From an uncultured beta proteobacterium (GTDB lineage Bacteria > Pseudomonadota > Gammaproteobacteria > Burkholderiales > SG8-39), in the NCBI GenBank assembly GCA_902826155.1, contig CADEDU010000010.1:36347-68579 (forward strand): DNA of 32,233 nucleotides. Direction: 5' to 3'. How positions within the stretch are numbered: position 1 is the stretch's first letter; each line of letters opens with the position of its first letter. Positions 8,630 to 16,441 of this stretch are shown piece by piece. Both the position numbers and the translations under genes were made by a program. Below the pieces are notes generated by a model. That model was not told the DNA's origin. It saw only the letters and a program-made list of their open reading frames with translations, and made no database searches.

Positions 8630-8653
8630 TCAGTCGCCCAGGCGGGTCGCGAC

Positions 8654-9862
8654 CTACGCGAGCCGCGTCGTCACCGACACTTCGCTGTGTAAGGTCCGAT
8701 GCACCGGACACTTGTCGGCGATCTCGAGCAGCTTGGCGCGCTGCGCATCGTCGAGCTCGCCTCTTAGCCGGATCTCGCGCACGAACCGATCGACCTTGCC
8801 TTCCCGCGTTTCGCACTCGGCGCAATCGGTGGCGTGGATCTTGTCGTGCGTGACTTCCACCTCCACGCGCTCGAGTGGCAGCCTTTTCATATCTGCATAC
8901 ATGCGCAGCGTCATCGTCGTGCAGGCGCCGAGCGCGGCCGAGAGCAGCTCGTAGGGTGACAAGCCGGTGTTGGTGCCGCCGACGCTCTCGGGTTCGTCGG
9001 CAAACACGACGTGATCGGCCGTGCGCACGACATTGGCGAACTTGCCGGTGCCGCGCTCGGCCACCAGCACCTTGCCGCTCGCCACACGGTCGACCGGCGC
9101 GGGCTTGCCCAGATAGCGCCGTGCCCACGCCGCCAGCACACTACCCACATACAACCCGTCTTCGGCGCGCGTGAGCAGGTGATCGGCATCGTCGAGCGTC
9201 ACGAAGCTCTTCGGATGTTTCGCGGCTTCGTAGATGCGCCGCGCGTTGTCGATGTTGACGATGCGATCCACCGGCGAGTGGAACACCAGCAGCGCCTTGC
9301 CCAGGTTGGCGATGCGCGCGCGTTGCTGCTGCTCGTCGAGATCGTCGAGGAACTGCTTGCGCAGCCGGAACGTACGGCCGGCGAGTTGCACCTCGGTTTC
9401 GCCCTGCGTGGATATCGCCTCGACCGACGCGGCGAACTGCTTCTTCACGTGCGCCGGGTCGCACGGCGCGCCGATGGTCGCGACCGCGCGCGCCTCCGGA
9501 ATGCGCTGCGCCGCCGCAAGCACGGCCGCACCACCCAGACTGTGCCCGATGAGAATGCCGGGCGCGCTGTAGTGGTCTCGGAGGAAATCCGCCGCCGCCA
9601 CCAGATCCTCGACGTTGGAGGAGAAGTTGGTGTTGGCGAACTCCCCTTCGCTGCCGCCCAGCCCGGTGAAATCGAAGCGCATGACGCCGATGCCCTGCTC
9701 CACGAGCGCGCGTGCCACGTAAGTGGCTGCCTTCGTATCCTTCGAGCATGTGAAGCAGTGCGCGAACAGGGCGATGGCCACCGGCGCCGAAGCGGGCAAG
9801 TCGAGCCGTGCGGCGAGCGTGGCGCCGTTGCTGCCGGCGAATTCCGTCTTGAGCGATGGCAT
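8654..9862 (-). CDS. Bifunctional alpha/beta hydrolase-OsmC protein
   Basis: A 402-residue fusion. Residues 1 to about 255 are an alpha/beta hydrolase with nucleophile elbow GHSLGG (S108), acid in FHSPVDRIV and His in DADHLL. Residues from about 262 to 402 are an OsmC/Ohr-like domain with its two redox cysteines, C314 (GACTTMT) and C385 (KCPVHRTL). OsmC domains reduce organic hydroperoxides through this Cys pair. The hydrolase half may release a hydroperoxide or lipid substrate, but its target is unknown. The fusion is a recognised architecture, not a local accident, because the linker keeps one frame. The start at 9862 was preferred to the longer frame (to 9952) because the first strand (MPSLKTEFAG) begins there. 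It is divergent from the sulfatase gene over a 92-base gap. Confidence 0.9.
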   Translation of the reverse strand: MPSLKTEFAGSNGATLAARLDLPASAPVAIALFAHCFTCSKDTKAATYVARALVEQGIGVMRFDFTGLGGSEGEFANTNFSSNVEDLVAAADFLRDHYSAPGILIGHSLGGAAVLAAAQRIPEARAVATIGAPCDPAHVKKQFAASVEAISTQGETEVQLAGRTFRLRKQFLDDLDEQQQRARIANLGKALLVFHSPVDRIVNIDNARRIYEAAKHPKSFVTLDDADHLLTRAEDGLYVGSVLAAWARRYLGKPAPVDRVASGKVLVAERGTGKFANVVRTADHVVFADEPESVGGTNTGLSPYELLSAALGACTTMTLRMYADMKRLPLERVEVEVTHDKIHATDCAECETREGKVDRFVREIRLRGELDDAQRAKLLEIADKCPVHRTLHSEVSVTTRLA

Positions 9863-9892
9863 GGCCGTCTCCGTAAGTGGTCGTCGATGTTG

Positions 9893-9904
9893 CGCCGATC
9901 GGCG
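9893..9904. promoter_or_regulatory. 12-bp perfect palindrome in divergent intergenic region
   Basis: The sequence CGCCGATCGGCG is a perfect palindrome flanked by GTTGCG-type repeats, midway between the starts of the hydrolase-OsmC gene (-) and the sulfatase gene (+). Its position fits an operator serving both promoters, but in so G+C-rich a genome a chance palindrome is possible. No regulator gene is adjacent. Confidence 0.25.
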
Positions 9905-9954
9905 TTGCGTACGGCTATCATCGCCCTCGCCGTTCAGGGAGACAACAACCAACC

Positions 9955-11331
9955 ATGCAACCGAATCTGCTGGTGATTCTGATCGACGACCTGCGCTTCG
10001 ACGAATTCGGCGCGGGCGGTCATCCGTACATGAAAACGCCGCATATCGATCGGATCGCGCACGAAGGCGCGCTCTGCACGCGGGCGTTCCACCCTACGCC
10101 GCTGTGTTCGCCCAATCGCGCCTCGATCCTGACCGGCCAGTACGCCAGCCGCCACGGCATCATCGACAACGTCGCGCGCGATGCGGCCAGCCACCGCCTG
10201 CCCAACTTCCACCTCGCGCTGCAAAAACTGGGCTACGAGACCGCGCACGTCGGCAAATGGCACATGGGCAACAGCGCCGATCCGCGTCCGGGCTACAACC
10301 AGTGGATCAGCTTTCCCGGTCACGGCTCGCTCGAAGACCCGACTCTCAACGAGAACGGCACGGAGCGCAGCTACAAGGGCTACATGACCGATCTGTTGAA
10401 CGAGCGCGCGGTGCGATTCGTGAGCGAGAAGCGCTCCAAGCCGTTCGCGCTCTTCTTCGCCCACAAGGCGGTGCACCCCGATGCCTATCAGGCCGCCGAC
10501 GGCACGCTCGATCTCACTCGCCATGGCGGCTACAAGGTGCCCGATCGGCACAAGGACCTGTATCGCGGCGAGGTGTTCCCCAAGCGCTCCAACATGCTGC
10601 CGCTCGATGTCATCGCCAAGACGCGGCCGGCATGGGCCGAGGCATTCGCGCTCAAGCAGACCGAACACTCGCAGGCGGTGCTCAACGCGATCCTCGCGGG
10701 GACACAGGAAGAGATCCGGCTGCGCGCCGCGATGATGGCTTCGGTCGACGAGGGCGTCGGCGCGCTGTTCGAGGCGCTGGAAAAAAACGGCAAGCTCGAC
10801 GACACCTTCATCCTGTTCCTGGGCGACAACGGCTACTTCTTCGGCGAGCACGGCCTGGGGCCCGAGCGACGCTTTGCCTACGAGGAAGGCATCCGGTCGC
10901 CATTCGTCATGCGCTACCCGCGGCGCATCAAGGCGGGCCTGCGCCTGGATGATCTGATCCTGTCCCTGGACATCGCGCCGACGCTGATCGGCCTCGCAGG
11001 CGGGCGGCCCGGCGCGCAGATCCAGGGCCATTCGCTGCTGCCGTTGTTCGCGGGGCGGCGCGCCGACTGGCGACGATCGTTCCTGTGCGAGTACTTCAGC
11101 GAGAACGCCATGCCGTGGCTGATCGGCATGAGCTACAAGGCGGTGCGCACCCGGCGCTACAAGTACATCCACTGGGTCAACAAACCCAGCGCGGGCACGG
11201 ACGAACTCTACGACCTGGAGAACGACCCGTACGAGATCAAGAACATCGCCGCCAGCCGCGCCTACGCCGACATCCGTGCGCGCATGCGGCGCGAGTTGGC
11301 GAAGCTGGTGGCGGAGGCGGTGGGGTTGTAG
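9955..11331 (+). CDS. Type I sulfatase (Cys-type, formylglycine-dependent)
   Basis: A 458-residue sulfatase of the alkaline-phosphatase superfamily. The N-terminal ILIDDLRFDEFG gives the metal-binding Asp pair (D11, D12). The sulfatase signature PLCSPNRASILTG has C51 as the residue normally oxidised to formylglycine; the position usually Ser/Thr/Ala is Asn here. Further metal and substrate residues appear in VGKWHMGN (about 99-106), FAHKAVHPDAY and LFLGDNGYFFGEHGLG. The C-terminal subdomain includes YKYIHWVNKPS and ELYDLENDPYEIKN. There is no signal peptide, so it is probably cytoplasmic. Maturation would need a formylglycine-generating enzyme encoded elsewhere. The sulfate ester it cleaves cannot be predicted; choline-sulfatase-like and phosphonate-hydrolase-like relatives share this layout. 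The start at 9955 has a GGGAGA about 12 bases upstream, a weak ribosome site. Confidence 0.9.
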   Translation: MQPNLLVILIDDLRFDEFGAGGHPYMKTPHIDRIAHEGALCTRAFHPTPLCSPNRASILTGQYASRHGIIDNVARDAASHRLPNFHLALQKLGYETAHVGKWHMGNSADPRPGYNQWISFPGHGSLEDPTLNENGTERSYKGYMTDLLNERAVRFVSEKRSKPFALFFAHKAVHPDAYQAADGTLDLTRHGGYKVPDRHKDLYRGEVFPKRSNMLPLDVIAKTRPAWAEAFALKQTEHSQAVLNAILAGTQEEIRLRAAMMASVDEGVGALFEALEKNGKLDDTFILFLGDNGYFFGEHGLGPERRFAYEEGIRSPFVMRYPRRIKAGLRLDDLILSLDIAPTLIGLAGGRPGAQIQGHSLLPLFAGRRADWRRSFLCEYFSENAMPWLIGMSYKAVRTRRYKYIHWVNKPSAGTDELYDLENDPYEIKNIAASRAYADIRARMRRELAKLVAEAVGL

Positions 11332-11414
11332 GAGTAGACGTTGCTCGTCGGCGTGCGGGCGCGCGTCGGCCTATTGAGCGCGCAGCGCCGTGTCCCGCAA
11401 CGCCGCCGCGCTCG

Positions 11415-11900
11415 CTATTTGCGCGGATCTTCCTTCGGGTTGACATACACGGTCCCGACCGGGCCTACCGCAGTTGCCACCAGCGTCACGCCTTCGTCCC
11501 TGGTGAACGCATAGTGCGAAACGCCCGCACGCTCGATCACCACCTCGCCCGCCTTGACCGGTAGGGTTTTGGACGGGTCCGCGTCGCCACCGACGCCCGC
11601 GTAGTAAGTACCGGAGAGAACGGTCACGACCCAGTCCACCGGGTGGCTATGTGCAGGCAGGCGATAGTTTGCCGGGTATCGCAGATGGATGACGACCAGC
11701 CCTGCCTTGACCGGCGAACCGTGAATCAGCGCGGCCTCGGCGCCTTTCGGAAACATGGGACTAGGGCCGAACTTGGGTTGCATTACATCCCGTTCGGCTG
11801 TCGACGTTTGGCCGATTGCTTGGCCCGAAATCACCAGGGACCCACTGAAGATCGCGATTGCCACTGCGAGTATGCCATCCACCGCCGACAGTCTTGTCAT
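11415..11900 (-). CDS. Secreted cupin-domain protein
   Basis: A 161-residue single-domain cupin with an N-terminal signal sequence (MTRLSAVDGI, a hydrophobic stretch, then a probable cut near VISGQAIG), so it is probably periplasmic. Cupin motif 1 appears as LPAHSHPVDWVVTVLSGTYY and motif 2 as GVSHYAF. Two His of motif 1 and the His of motif 2 are kept, but the usual motif-1 Glu is Trp, so metal binding may be altered. Function is unknown. The ATG at 11900 has GGAG five bases upstream; the frame continues upstream but without signal-peptide character. It is divergent from the CadC-like regulator gene over 251 bases. Third-position base use is less G/C-biased than in neighbouring operons. Confidence 0.8.
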   Translation of the reverse strand: MTRLSAVDGILAVAIAIFSGSLVISGQAIGQTSTAERDVMQPKFGPSPMFPKGAEAALIHGSPVKAGLVVIHLRYPANYRLPAHSHPVDWVVTVLSGTYYAGVGGDADPSKTLPVKAGEVVIERAGVSHYAFTRDEGVTLVATAVGPVGTVYVNPKEDPRK

Positions 11901-12151
11901 GGAAGCTCCATTTGGGTTGTTCAGTATGTCGATTCGCGAGTTCGCAGAACTTGGGGTCGCGTGACACTGAGTCCGTCGTCGAGACACTTGGCCCTGCGCC
12001 CACAGTCAGCTTCGGCTTTGAGCAGGGTTGGCGTCACGAAAGAACGCCGATAAGCTGCCGAAATCGGGCCTAAATTTTCGACAAGCACCCATACGGGCTG
12101 TCGGCGCCTAACAAGAAGAATCGTTCGCCAGACTCGCAAGGAGGAGTTGTC

Positions 12152-13894
12152 ATGCAGGCCGACCACGGCTCCACGTTCCACTTCGACGAGTTCACCCTCG
12201 ATCTGTCCAGGGCCGCGTTGACGCGCGACGGCGCACTCATCGAGTTGCGACCCAAGACGTTCGATGTGCTCACCTACCTGGTCCGGCACCCTGAGCGGCT
12301 CATCAGCAAGGACGATCTGATTGCAGCCGTCTGGGCAGGAACGGTGGTCACGGATGACTCATTGGTGCAGTGCGTTCGGGAAATCCGCATGGCGCTTGGC
12401 GATTCGGCTCAGGAACTGGTCCGCACCATTCCCCGCCGCGGATACCTGTTGAATCGGGCGGTGCGCATGGAGTCCGATGCAACAGTCGTTCGACTGCCTC
12501 GGTCGCCCGCGGAAATCGCTGCCGCACGAACAGACAAGGCCGGCGACAATCACGGCAAGGCTCGCCCCCCAGTCCGCCCCTACGGCGTGATCCTGGGTGC
12601 GATCATCACCGTAACGTTGATGGCCGTTGCCGGTTGGATGGTCATCGGCAATGGCACGCGATCGCAGAGCGGCGCTCCGGCACCACTTTCTCTGGTCGTA
12701 CTGCCGCTGGCGAATCTTTCAGGTGATCCGAACGACGATCTCCTGGTCGACAGCATCACGCGCGACCTGTCGCTCGACCTGTCGCGTATCCCTGAGAGTT
12801 TCATCATTTCGCCCAACACGGCGCTCAAGTTCAAAGATCAGCGCGTCGATGCGAAAAGCATCGGCGAGGAGCTGAAGGTTCGCTACGTGATGGAGGGCGG
12901 CGTTCGGACGGCCGCTGATCGCGTGGTGCTCAACGTGGCTCTGGTGGAAGCCCAATCTCGGCGGCAGGTCTGGGCGGATCGATTCGAAAGCGAGCGTGCC
13001 GAGATGTCGAGCTTGCAGCGCGAAGTCACCAGTCGACTGGCCAGACGGCTGCACTTGAAACTCCTCGAAGCCGAGGCGACGCGAGGCGCCCGCGAACGGC
13101 CGAACAATCCAATGGCGCACGACCTGGTCATGCGTGGATGGGTGCTGCAGTACCGGGAACGCCCGGAATCCGTAGCTCAAGCGCGCGATCTATTCCAGCG
13201 TGCCATCGAGCTGGAACCGCAGTCGGTCAGCGCGTGGGCAGGACTGGCGACGAGCTATCACACTGACGTTGCGAATCGCTGGCTCAATCACCGCAATGGT
13301 GCAACTCGAGGGGAGTGGGTCAAGCGGCAGATCGAGGCAGCCTCGAAAGCTTATGCGTTGGACCCGGAGCATCCGCTCGCGAACCACGAGATGGGCGTCG
13401 CATTGTTCTTTCAGGGAAAGATTGCCGAAGCACTCGAGCGCTTTCGCAAGGAGGTGTCCATCAACCGCAACGACCCTCATGCGCAGCTATGGCTCGGCGT
13501 GGCGCTTTCCAGCATGGGCACACCTGAACTTGCAATCGCGCCGATCCAGGAATCGATTCGATTGAGCCCGCGCGACGCTAAGTCGTACAACTTCTACAAC
13601 GTGCTGTCGTTCGTCTTCACGCATCTGGGACGCTTCGACGAGGCACTGGAGGCCGCCAGCAAAGGTGTGGCGATCTGGCCCGACGCCTTTCTCGGTCAGG
13701 CAGCGCTCGCCGCGTCAGCAGCGCACGTCGGAAACGTGGGGCTGGCGCGTACTGCCGCTCAGGAAATGCAGCGACTCAATCCTGGGTACACCGTCACTCA
13801 ATTTCGAACGGACGAGGCGCGCGCACTGCCGCAATTTCTGGCGCAACGAGAGGCCTTCTATCAAGGCCTGCTCAAGGCTGGTTTCCCGCCGTAA
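12152..13894 (+). CDS. CadC-like membrane transcriptional regulator with TPR domain
   Basis: A 580-residue one-component regulator. Residues 8-103 form an OmpR/PhoB-type winged helix (FHFDEFTLDLSR ... IELRPKTFDVLTYLV ... RTIPRRGYLL). One transmembrane helix follows at about 144-166. Next comes a periplasmic module (about 175-300: VVLPLANLSGDPNDD, SIGEELKVRYVMEGGVR) typical of adenylate-cyclase/CadC-associated proteins. The last part, from about 315, is a set of tetratricopeptide repeats (LFQRAIELEPQSVSAWAGLA; LERFRKEVSINRNDPHAQLW; ALEAASKGVAIWPDAFLGQA). The ATG is well supported by AAGGAGGAG eight bases upstream. Known relatives such as CadC and ToxR sense periplasmic signals and bind DNA directly from the membrane. 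The divergent cupin gene is the obvious candidate target, and autoregulation is also likely; both are inference. Confidence 0.88.
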   Translation: MQADHGSTFHFDEFTLDLSRAALTRDGALIELRPKTFDVLTYLVRHPERLISKDDLIAAVWAGTVVTDDSLVQCVREIRMALGDSAQELVRTIPRRGYLLNRAVRMESDATVVRLPRSPAEIAAARTDKAGDNHGKARPPVRPYGVILGAIITVTLMAVAGWMVIGNGTRSQSGAPAPLSLVVLPLANLSGDPNDDLLVDSITRDLSLDLSRIPESFIISPNTALKFKDQRVDAKSIGEELKVRYVMEGGVRTAADRVVLNVALVEAQSRRQVWADRFESERAEMSSLQREVTSRLARRLHLKLLEAEATRGARERPNNPMAHDLVMRGWVLQYRERPESVAQARDLFQRAIELEPQSVSAWAGLATSYHTDVANRWLNHRNGATRGEWVKRQIEAASKAYALDPEHPLANHEMGVALFFQGKIAEALERFRKEVSINRNDPHAQLWLGVALSSMGTPELAIAPIQESIRLSPRDAKSYNFYNVLSFVFTHLGRFDEALEAASKGVAIWPDAFLGQAALAASAAHVGNVGLARTAAQEMQRLNPGYTVTQFRTDEARALPQFLAQREAFYQGLLKAGFPP

Positions 13895-13905
13895 AGGGAT
13901 TGTGC

Positions 13906-13932
13906 CGAGTCGGCTGATGCGCCGCCGACTCG
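13906..13932. terminator. Stem-loop between convergent genes
   Basis: A perfect 9-bp inverted repeat, CGAGTCGGC and GCCGACTCG with a 9-base loop, lies 11 bases after the stop of the CadC-like gene. It faces the end of the liv-type operon, which converges on the same gap. The stem could stop transcription from the left. No T-tract follows on either strand, so this is not a textbook intrinsic terminator; RNA-end protection is another possibility. Confidence 0.4.
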
Positions 13933-14001
13933 CCCCCTCACCGATTCCACCACGCCTGCACCCACGTGACCGACAGGGAGCACGCCCGATCCGCACCCCG
14001 T

Positions 14002-14760
14002 TCAGTGCGGCACCTTGCCACCCGACACACCCAGATGCTCGTCGAGCACTTCGGGCGCGGCAGCCAGCTCGTCGGGTCGGCCCGCGAAAACGAATCGTCC
14101 CGCGCTCACGACGTACAGGTAATCGGCTACCGACAGCGCCAGAGCCAGGTTCTGCTCGACCAGCAGGATCGCGTGGCCATGCGTGCGCACTGAACGCATG
14201 ATCTCGCCGATCTGCAGCACGTAGCGCGGCGAGAGGCCTTCGGACGGCTCATCCATCAGGATCAGCTCCGGGTCGGCCATGAGCGCGCGACCCACCGCCA
14301 GCATCTGCTGCTCGCCGCCGGATAGCGCGGCCCCGGCGTTGCCTAGTCGCTCGCGCAGCTGCGGAAACTCATCGAGCACGCGCTCGATCGTCCATTGGCG
14401 CGCCGGTCCGGCACGCCGCGATCGCCCCGCCAGACCGCTGGTGGGCAGCATCAGGTTCTCGCGCACACTGAGCGAGCGAAAAATGCGCCGACCCTGCGGC
14501 ACCAGCCCCACGCCCGCCTGCGAGATGGCGAACGGCGGCTTGCCGATGAGCGACTCACCACGAAAGCGGATATCACCCGAGCGCGGCGGGGTCAGCCCGG
14601 CGATGGAGCGGATCAAAGTGGTCTTGCCCATGCCGTTGCGCCCGAGGATGGCGACGATCTGCCCCTTGGGCACTGCCAGCGACAATCCTTGCAGCACGTA
14701 GCTGTCGCCGTAGTACGTATGAAGGTCGCGCACCTCGAGGAGAGCGTCAGCGCTGGCCAA
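14002..14760 (-). CDS. livF: Branched-chain-amino-acid-type ABC importer ATPase (LivF type)
   Basis: A 252-residue ABC ATPase of the LivF family. Walker A is LGRNGMGKTT, the Q-loop region GVGLVPQGRRIFRSLSV, the signature LSGGEQQMLAVGRAL, Walker B LILMDEPSEGLSP, and the switch region ILLVEQNLALAL, where Gln-Asn replaces the usual His as is normal in LivF. No ATG is well placed. The best start is a TTG (14760), giving ASADALLEVRDLHTYYG, with GAGG five bases upstream. This start lies inside the end of livG, a 14-base overlap that suggests translational coupling. An ATG further upstream (14862) would add 34 residues with no family match. It is the last gene of the five-gene importer operon. The transported ligand is set by the receptor gene, not by this subunit. 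Confidence 0.9.
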   Translation of the reverse strand: MASADALLEVRDLHTYYGDSYVLQGLSLAVPKGQIVAILGRNGMGKTTLIRSIAGLTPPRSGDIRFRGESLIGKPPFAISQAGVGLVPQGRRIFRSLSVRENLMLPTSGLAGRSRRAGPARQWTIERVLDEFPQLRERLGNAGAALSGGEQQMLAVGRALMADPELILMDEPSEGLSPRYVLQIGEIMRSVRTHGHAILLVEQNLALALSVADYLYVVSAGRFVFAGRPDELAAAPEVLDEHLGVSGGKVPH

Positions 14761-15496
14761 AGTACACCTCGCGAACTTCGGGGTGGGCGCGAATCTCCTC
14801 GGGCGAGCCCTCGACGATGACCGCGCCGTGATGCAGCACCGTGACGCGATCGGCAAGACCAAGTGCGATATCCATGTCGTGCTCGATCATGAGGATCGTG
14901 ATCGAGCGCGGCAACCCGGCGATGAGTTCGAAGATGCGCCGCCGCTCGCTCGGTGACAGCCCGGCGCACGGCTCGTCAAGAAACAGCACGCGCGGCGAGC
15001 CGATCAGCGCCAGCGCCAGCTCGAGCTGACGCCGCTCACCGTAGGAGAGATGCTTCACCGTCATGTCGATCCGGTCGGCCAGGCCGACCTGGCGCAGGCT
15101 TGCCAGGGCTCGATCGCCGAGATCGGCATACGCGTCGATGGACCGATGCATCACCCATTTGCGCCCGCTCGTGCCGACGCCGGCCAGCCGCAGGTTGTCG
15201 AGCACGGTGAGATCGATGAAGACGTTCGAGATCTGAAACGTGCGCCCGATGCCGAGCGCGGTGCGCGCATGCTCGGGAAGTGCGGTCATCTCGGTGCCGA
15301 ACAGCGATAGCGAGCCCGACGTCGGCGTCAAGGTGCCGGTGATGCAGTGAAACAGCGTCGTCTTGCCCGCACCGTTCGGGCCGATGATGATGCGTCGCTC
15401 GCCCGCGGCGATCGAAAGCGATACGTTGTCGACCGCGCGCAGCCCGCCGAACACTTTCGAAATGCCGGCGACCTCGAGTGCGTGGGTCACGCTCAT
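14747..15496 (-). CDS. livG: Branched-chain-amino-acid-type ABC importer ATPase (LivG type)
   Basis: A 249-residue ABC ATPase of the LivG family. It has Walker A GPNGAGKTTLF, the LivG-specific region ALGIGRTFQISNVF after Walker A, signature LSYGERRQLELALAL, Walker B VLFLDEPCAGLSP and H-loop ILMIEHDMDIAL. The ATG at 15496 shares bases with the TGA of livM (ATGA overlap). Its C-terminus (VREVYFGQR) is the conserved LivG tail. It pairs with the LivF-type ATPase to power the importer at the cytoplasmic face of the inner membrane. Confidence 0.93.
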   Translation of the reverse strand: MSVTHALEVAGISKVFGGLRAVDNVSLSIAAGERRIIIGPNGAGKTTLFHCITGTLTPTSGSLSLFGTEMTALPEHARTALGIGRTFQISNVFIDLTVLDNLRLAGVGTSGRKWVMHRSIDAYADLGDRALASLRQVGLADRIDMTVKHLSYGERRQLELALALIGSPRVLFLDEPCAGLSPSERRRIFELIAGLPRSITILMIEHDMDIALGLADRVTVLHHGAVIVEGSPEEIRAHPEVREVYFGQR

Positions 15497-16440
15497 CGCG
15501 TCGATGCTCCGCTTCGCCGTCGTGCCAGGACGCGTCGTGCGAATCCCATGACACCCTCCGGCGCCCACAGCACCGTGGCGATGAACACGATACCGATCAC
15601 CGCCGCGTGGAACTCGATAAAGCTGCTCACCCAGTTGCGCAGCCCGAGAAACACGCCCGAACCGATGAACGGCCCGAGGATCGTGCCCGAGCCGCCCATG
15701 ATCGCCATCAGCACCGCTTCGACCGAGATCGGGAACGACGCCGAAACTGGATTCACGAACCGGTTGTAATAGACGTAGAGCACACCGGCCAGGCTGGCGA
15801 GGAACGCCGAGATCACGAACGCGACGAACAGGTGCCGGGCCGTGCCGAAACCCAGACTCGTCATGCGCGATTCGCTTGCCTTGATGCCGCGCAATGTCAG
15901 CCCGAACGGCGAGGCGACGAGCACGCGATAGGCCGCAAGCACGATCGCGAGCACGACCAGGACGAAGTAGTAGAAGTGCTCGGCGGTGTCGAGCTTCAAG
16001 CCGATCAGAACCGGGCGCGGCACATTGGTCACGCCGTTGTCGCCGCCGGTGAACGACGACCAGCGATATTCGACGCCCCAGACCACGTAGCCCAGCGCGA
16101 GCGTGATCAGGATGAAGTACACGCCGCGGGTGCGCACCGCCATCGCGAAGATCACGCCGAGCAGCGTGCCGGCGAACAGACCCGCGGGTGCTGCGACGAT
16201 TGCCGGAACGCCATGACGGACTTGCAGGATCGCCGTCGTGTAGGCCGCGACCGAAAAGAACGCGGCGTGGCACACCGACATGAGTCCGGCGTGACCGAGC
16301 ATCAAATCGACTGCGAGCGCGAGCAGTCCGAAAATCAGGATCTGCGTGATCAGACCGGTCCAGTAGCTGCCGGCGAATTGCGGGACCGCGAGTGCGGCAA
16401 GTGCCAGTACCCCGATGCCGATCCACTGCTGTCGCGACAC
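15493..16440 (-). CDS. livM: Branched-chain-amino-acid-type ABC importer permease (LivM type)
   Basis: A 315-residue integral membrane permease of the LivM family with about nine to ten hydrophobic spans. Key segments are LALAVDLMLGHAGLMSVCHAAFF (the LivM counterpart of the SLGHAAF motif; here Ser-Val-Cys-His), the conserved TGGDNGVTNVP loop, and the cytoplasmic EAA-like region FGLTLRGIKASESRMTSLGF. The start is taken as the GTG at 16440, one base after the livH stop. The open frame extends back to 16575 inside livH, but that part is Cys/Arg/Ser-rich antiphase sequence, not membrane protein. It forms the channel with LivH. Confidence 0.9.
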   Translation of the reverse strand: MSRQQWIGIGVLALAALAVPQFAGSYWTGLITQILIFGLLALAVDLMLGHAGLMSVCHAAFFSVAAYTTAILQVRHGVPAIVAAPAGLFAGTLLGVIFAMAVRTRGVYFILITLALGYVVWGVEYRWSSFTGGDNGVTNVPRPVLIGLKLDTAEHFYYFVLVVLAIVLAAYRVLVASPFGLTLRGIKASESRMTSLGFGTARHLFVAFVISAFLASLAGVLYVYYNRFVNPVSASFPISVEAVLMAIMGGSGTILGPFIGSGVFLGLRNWVSSFIEFHAAVIGIVFIATVLWAPEGVMGFARRVLARRRSGASTR

Positions 16441-16441
16441 G

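Noticed and set aside
9011..9976. Long plus-strand open frame opposite the hydrolase-OsmC gene
   Set aside because: It has no recognisable domain, and the minus strand has two complete catalytic domains in one frame.
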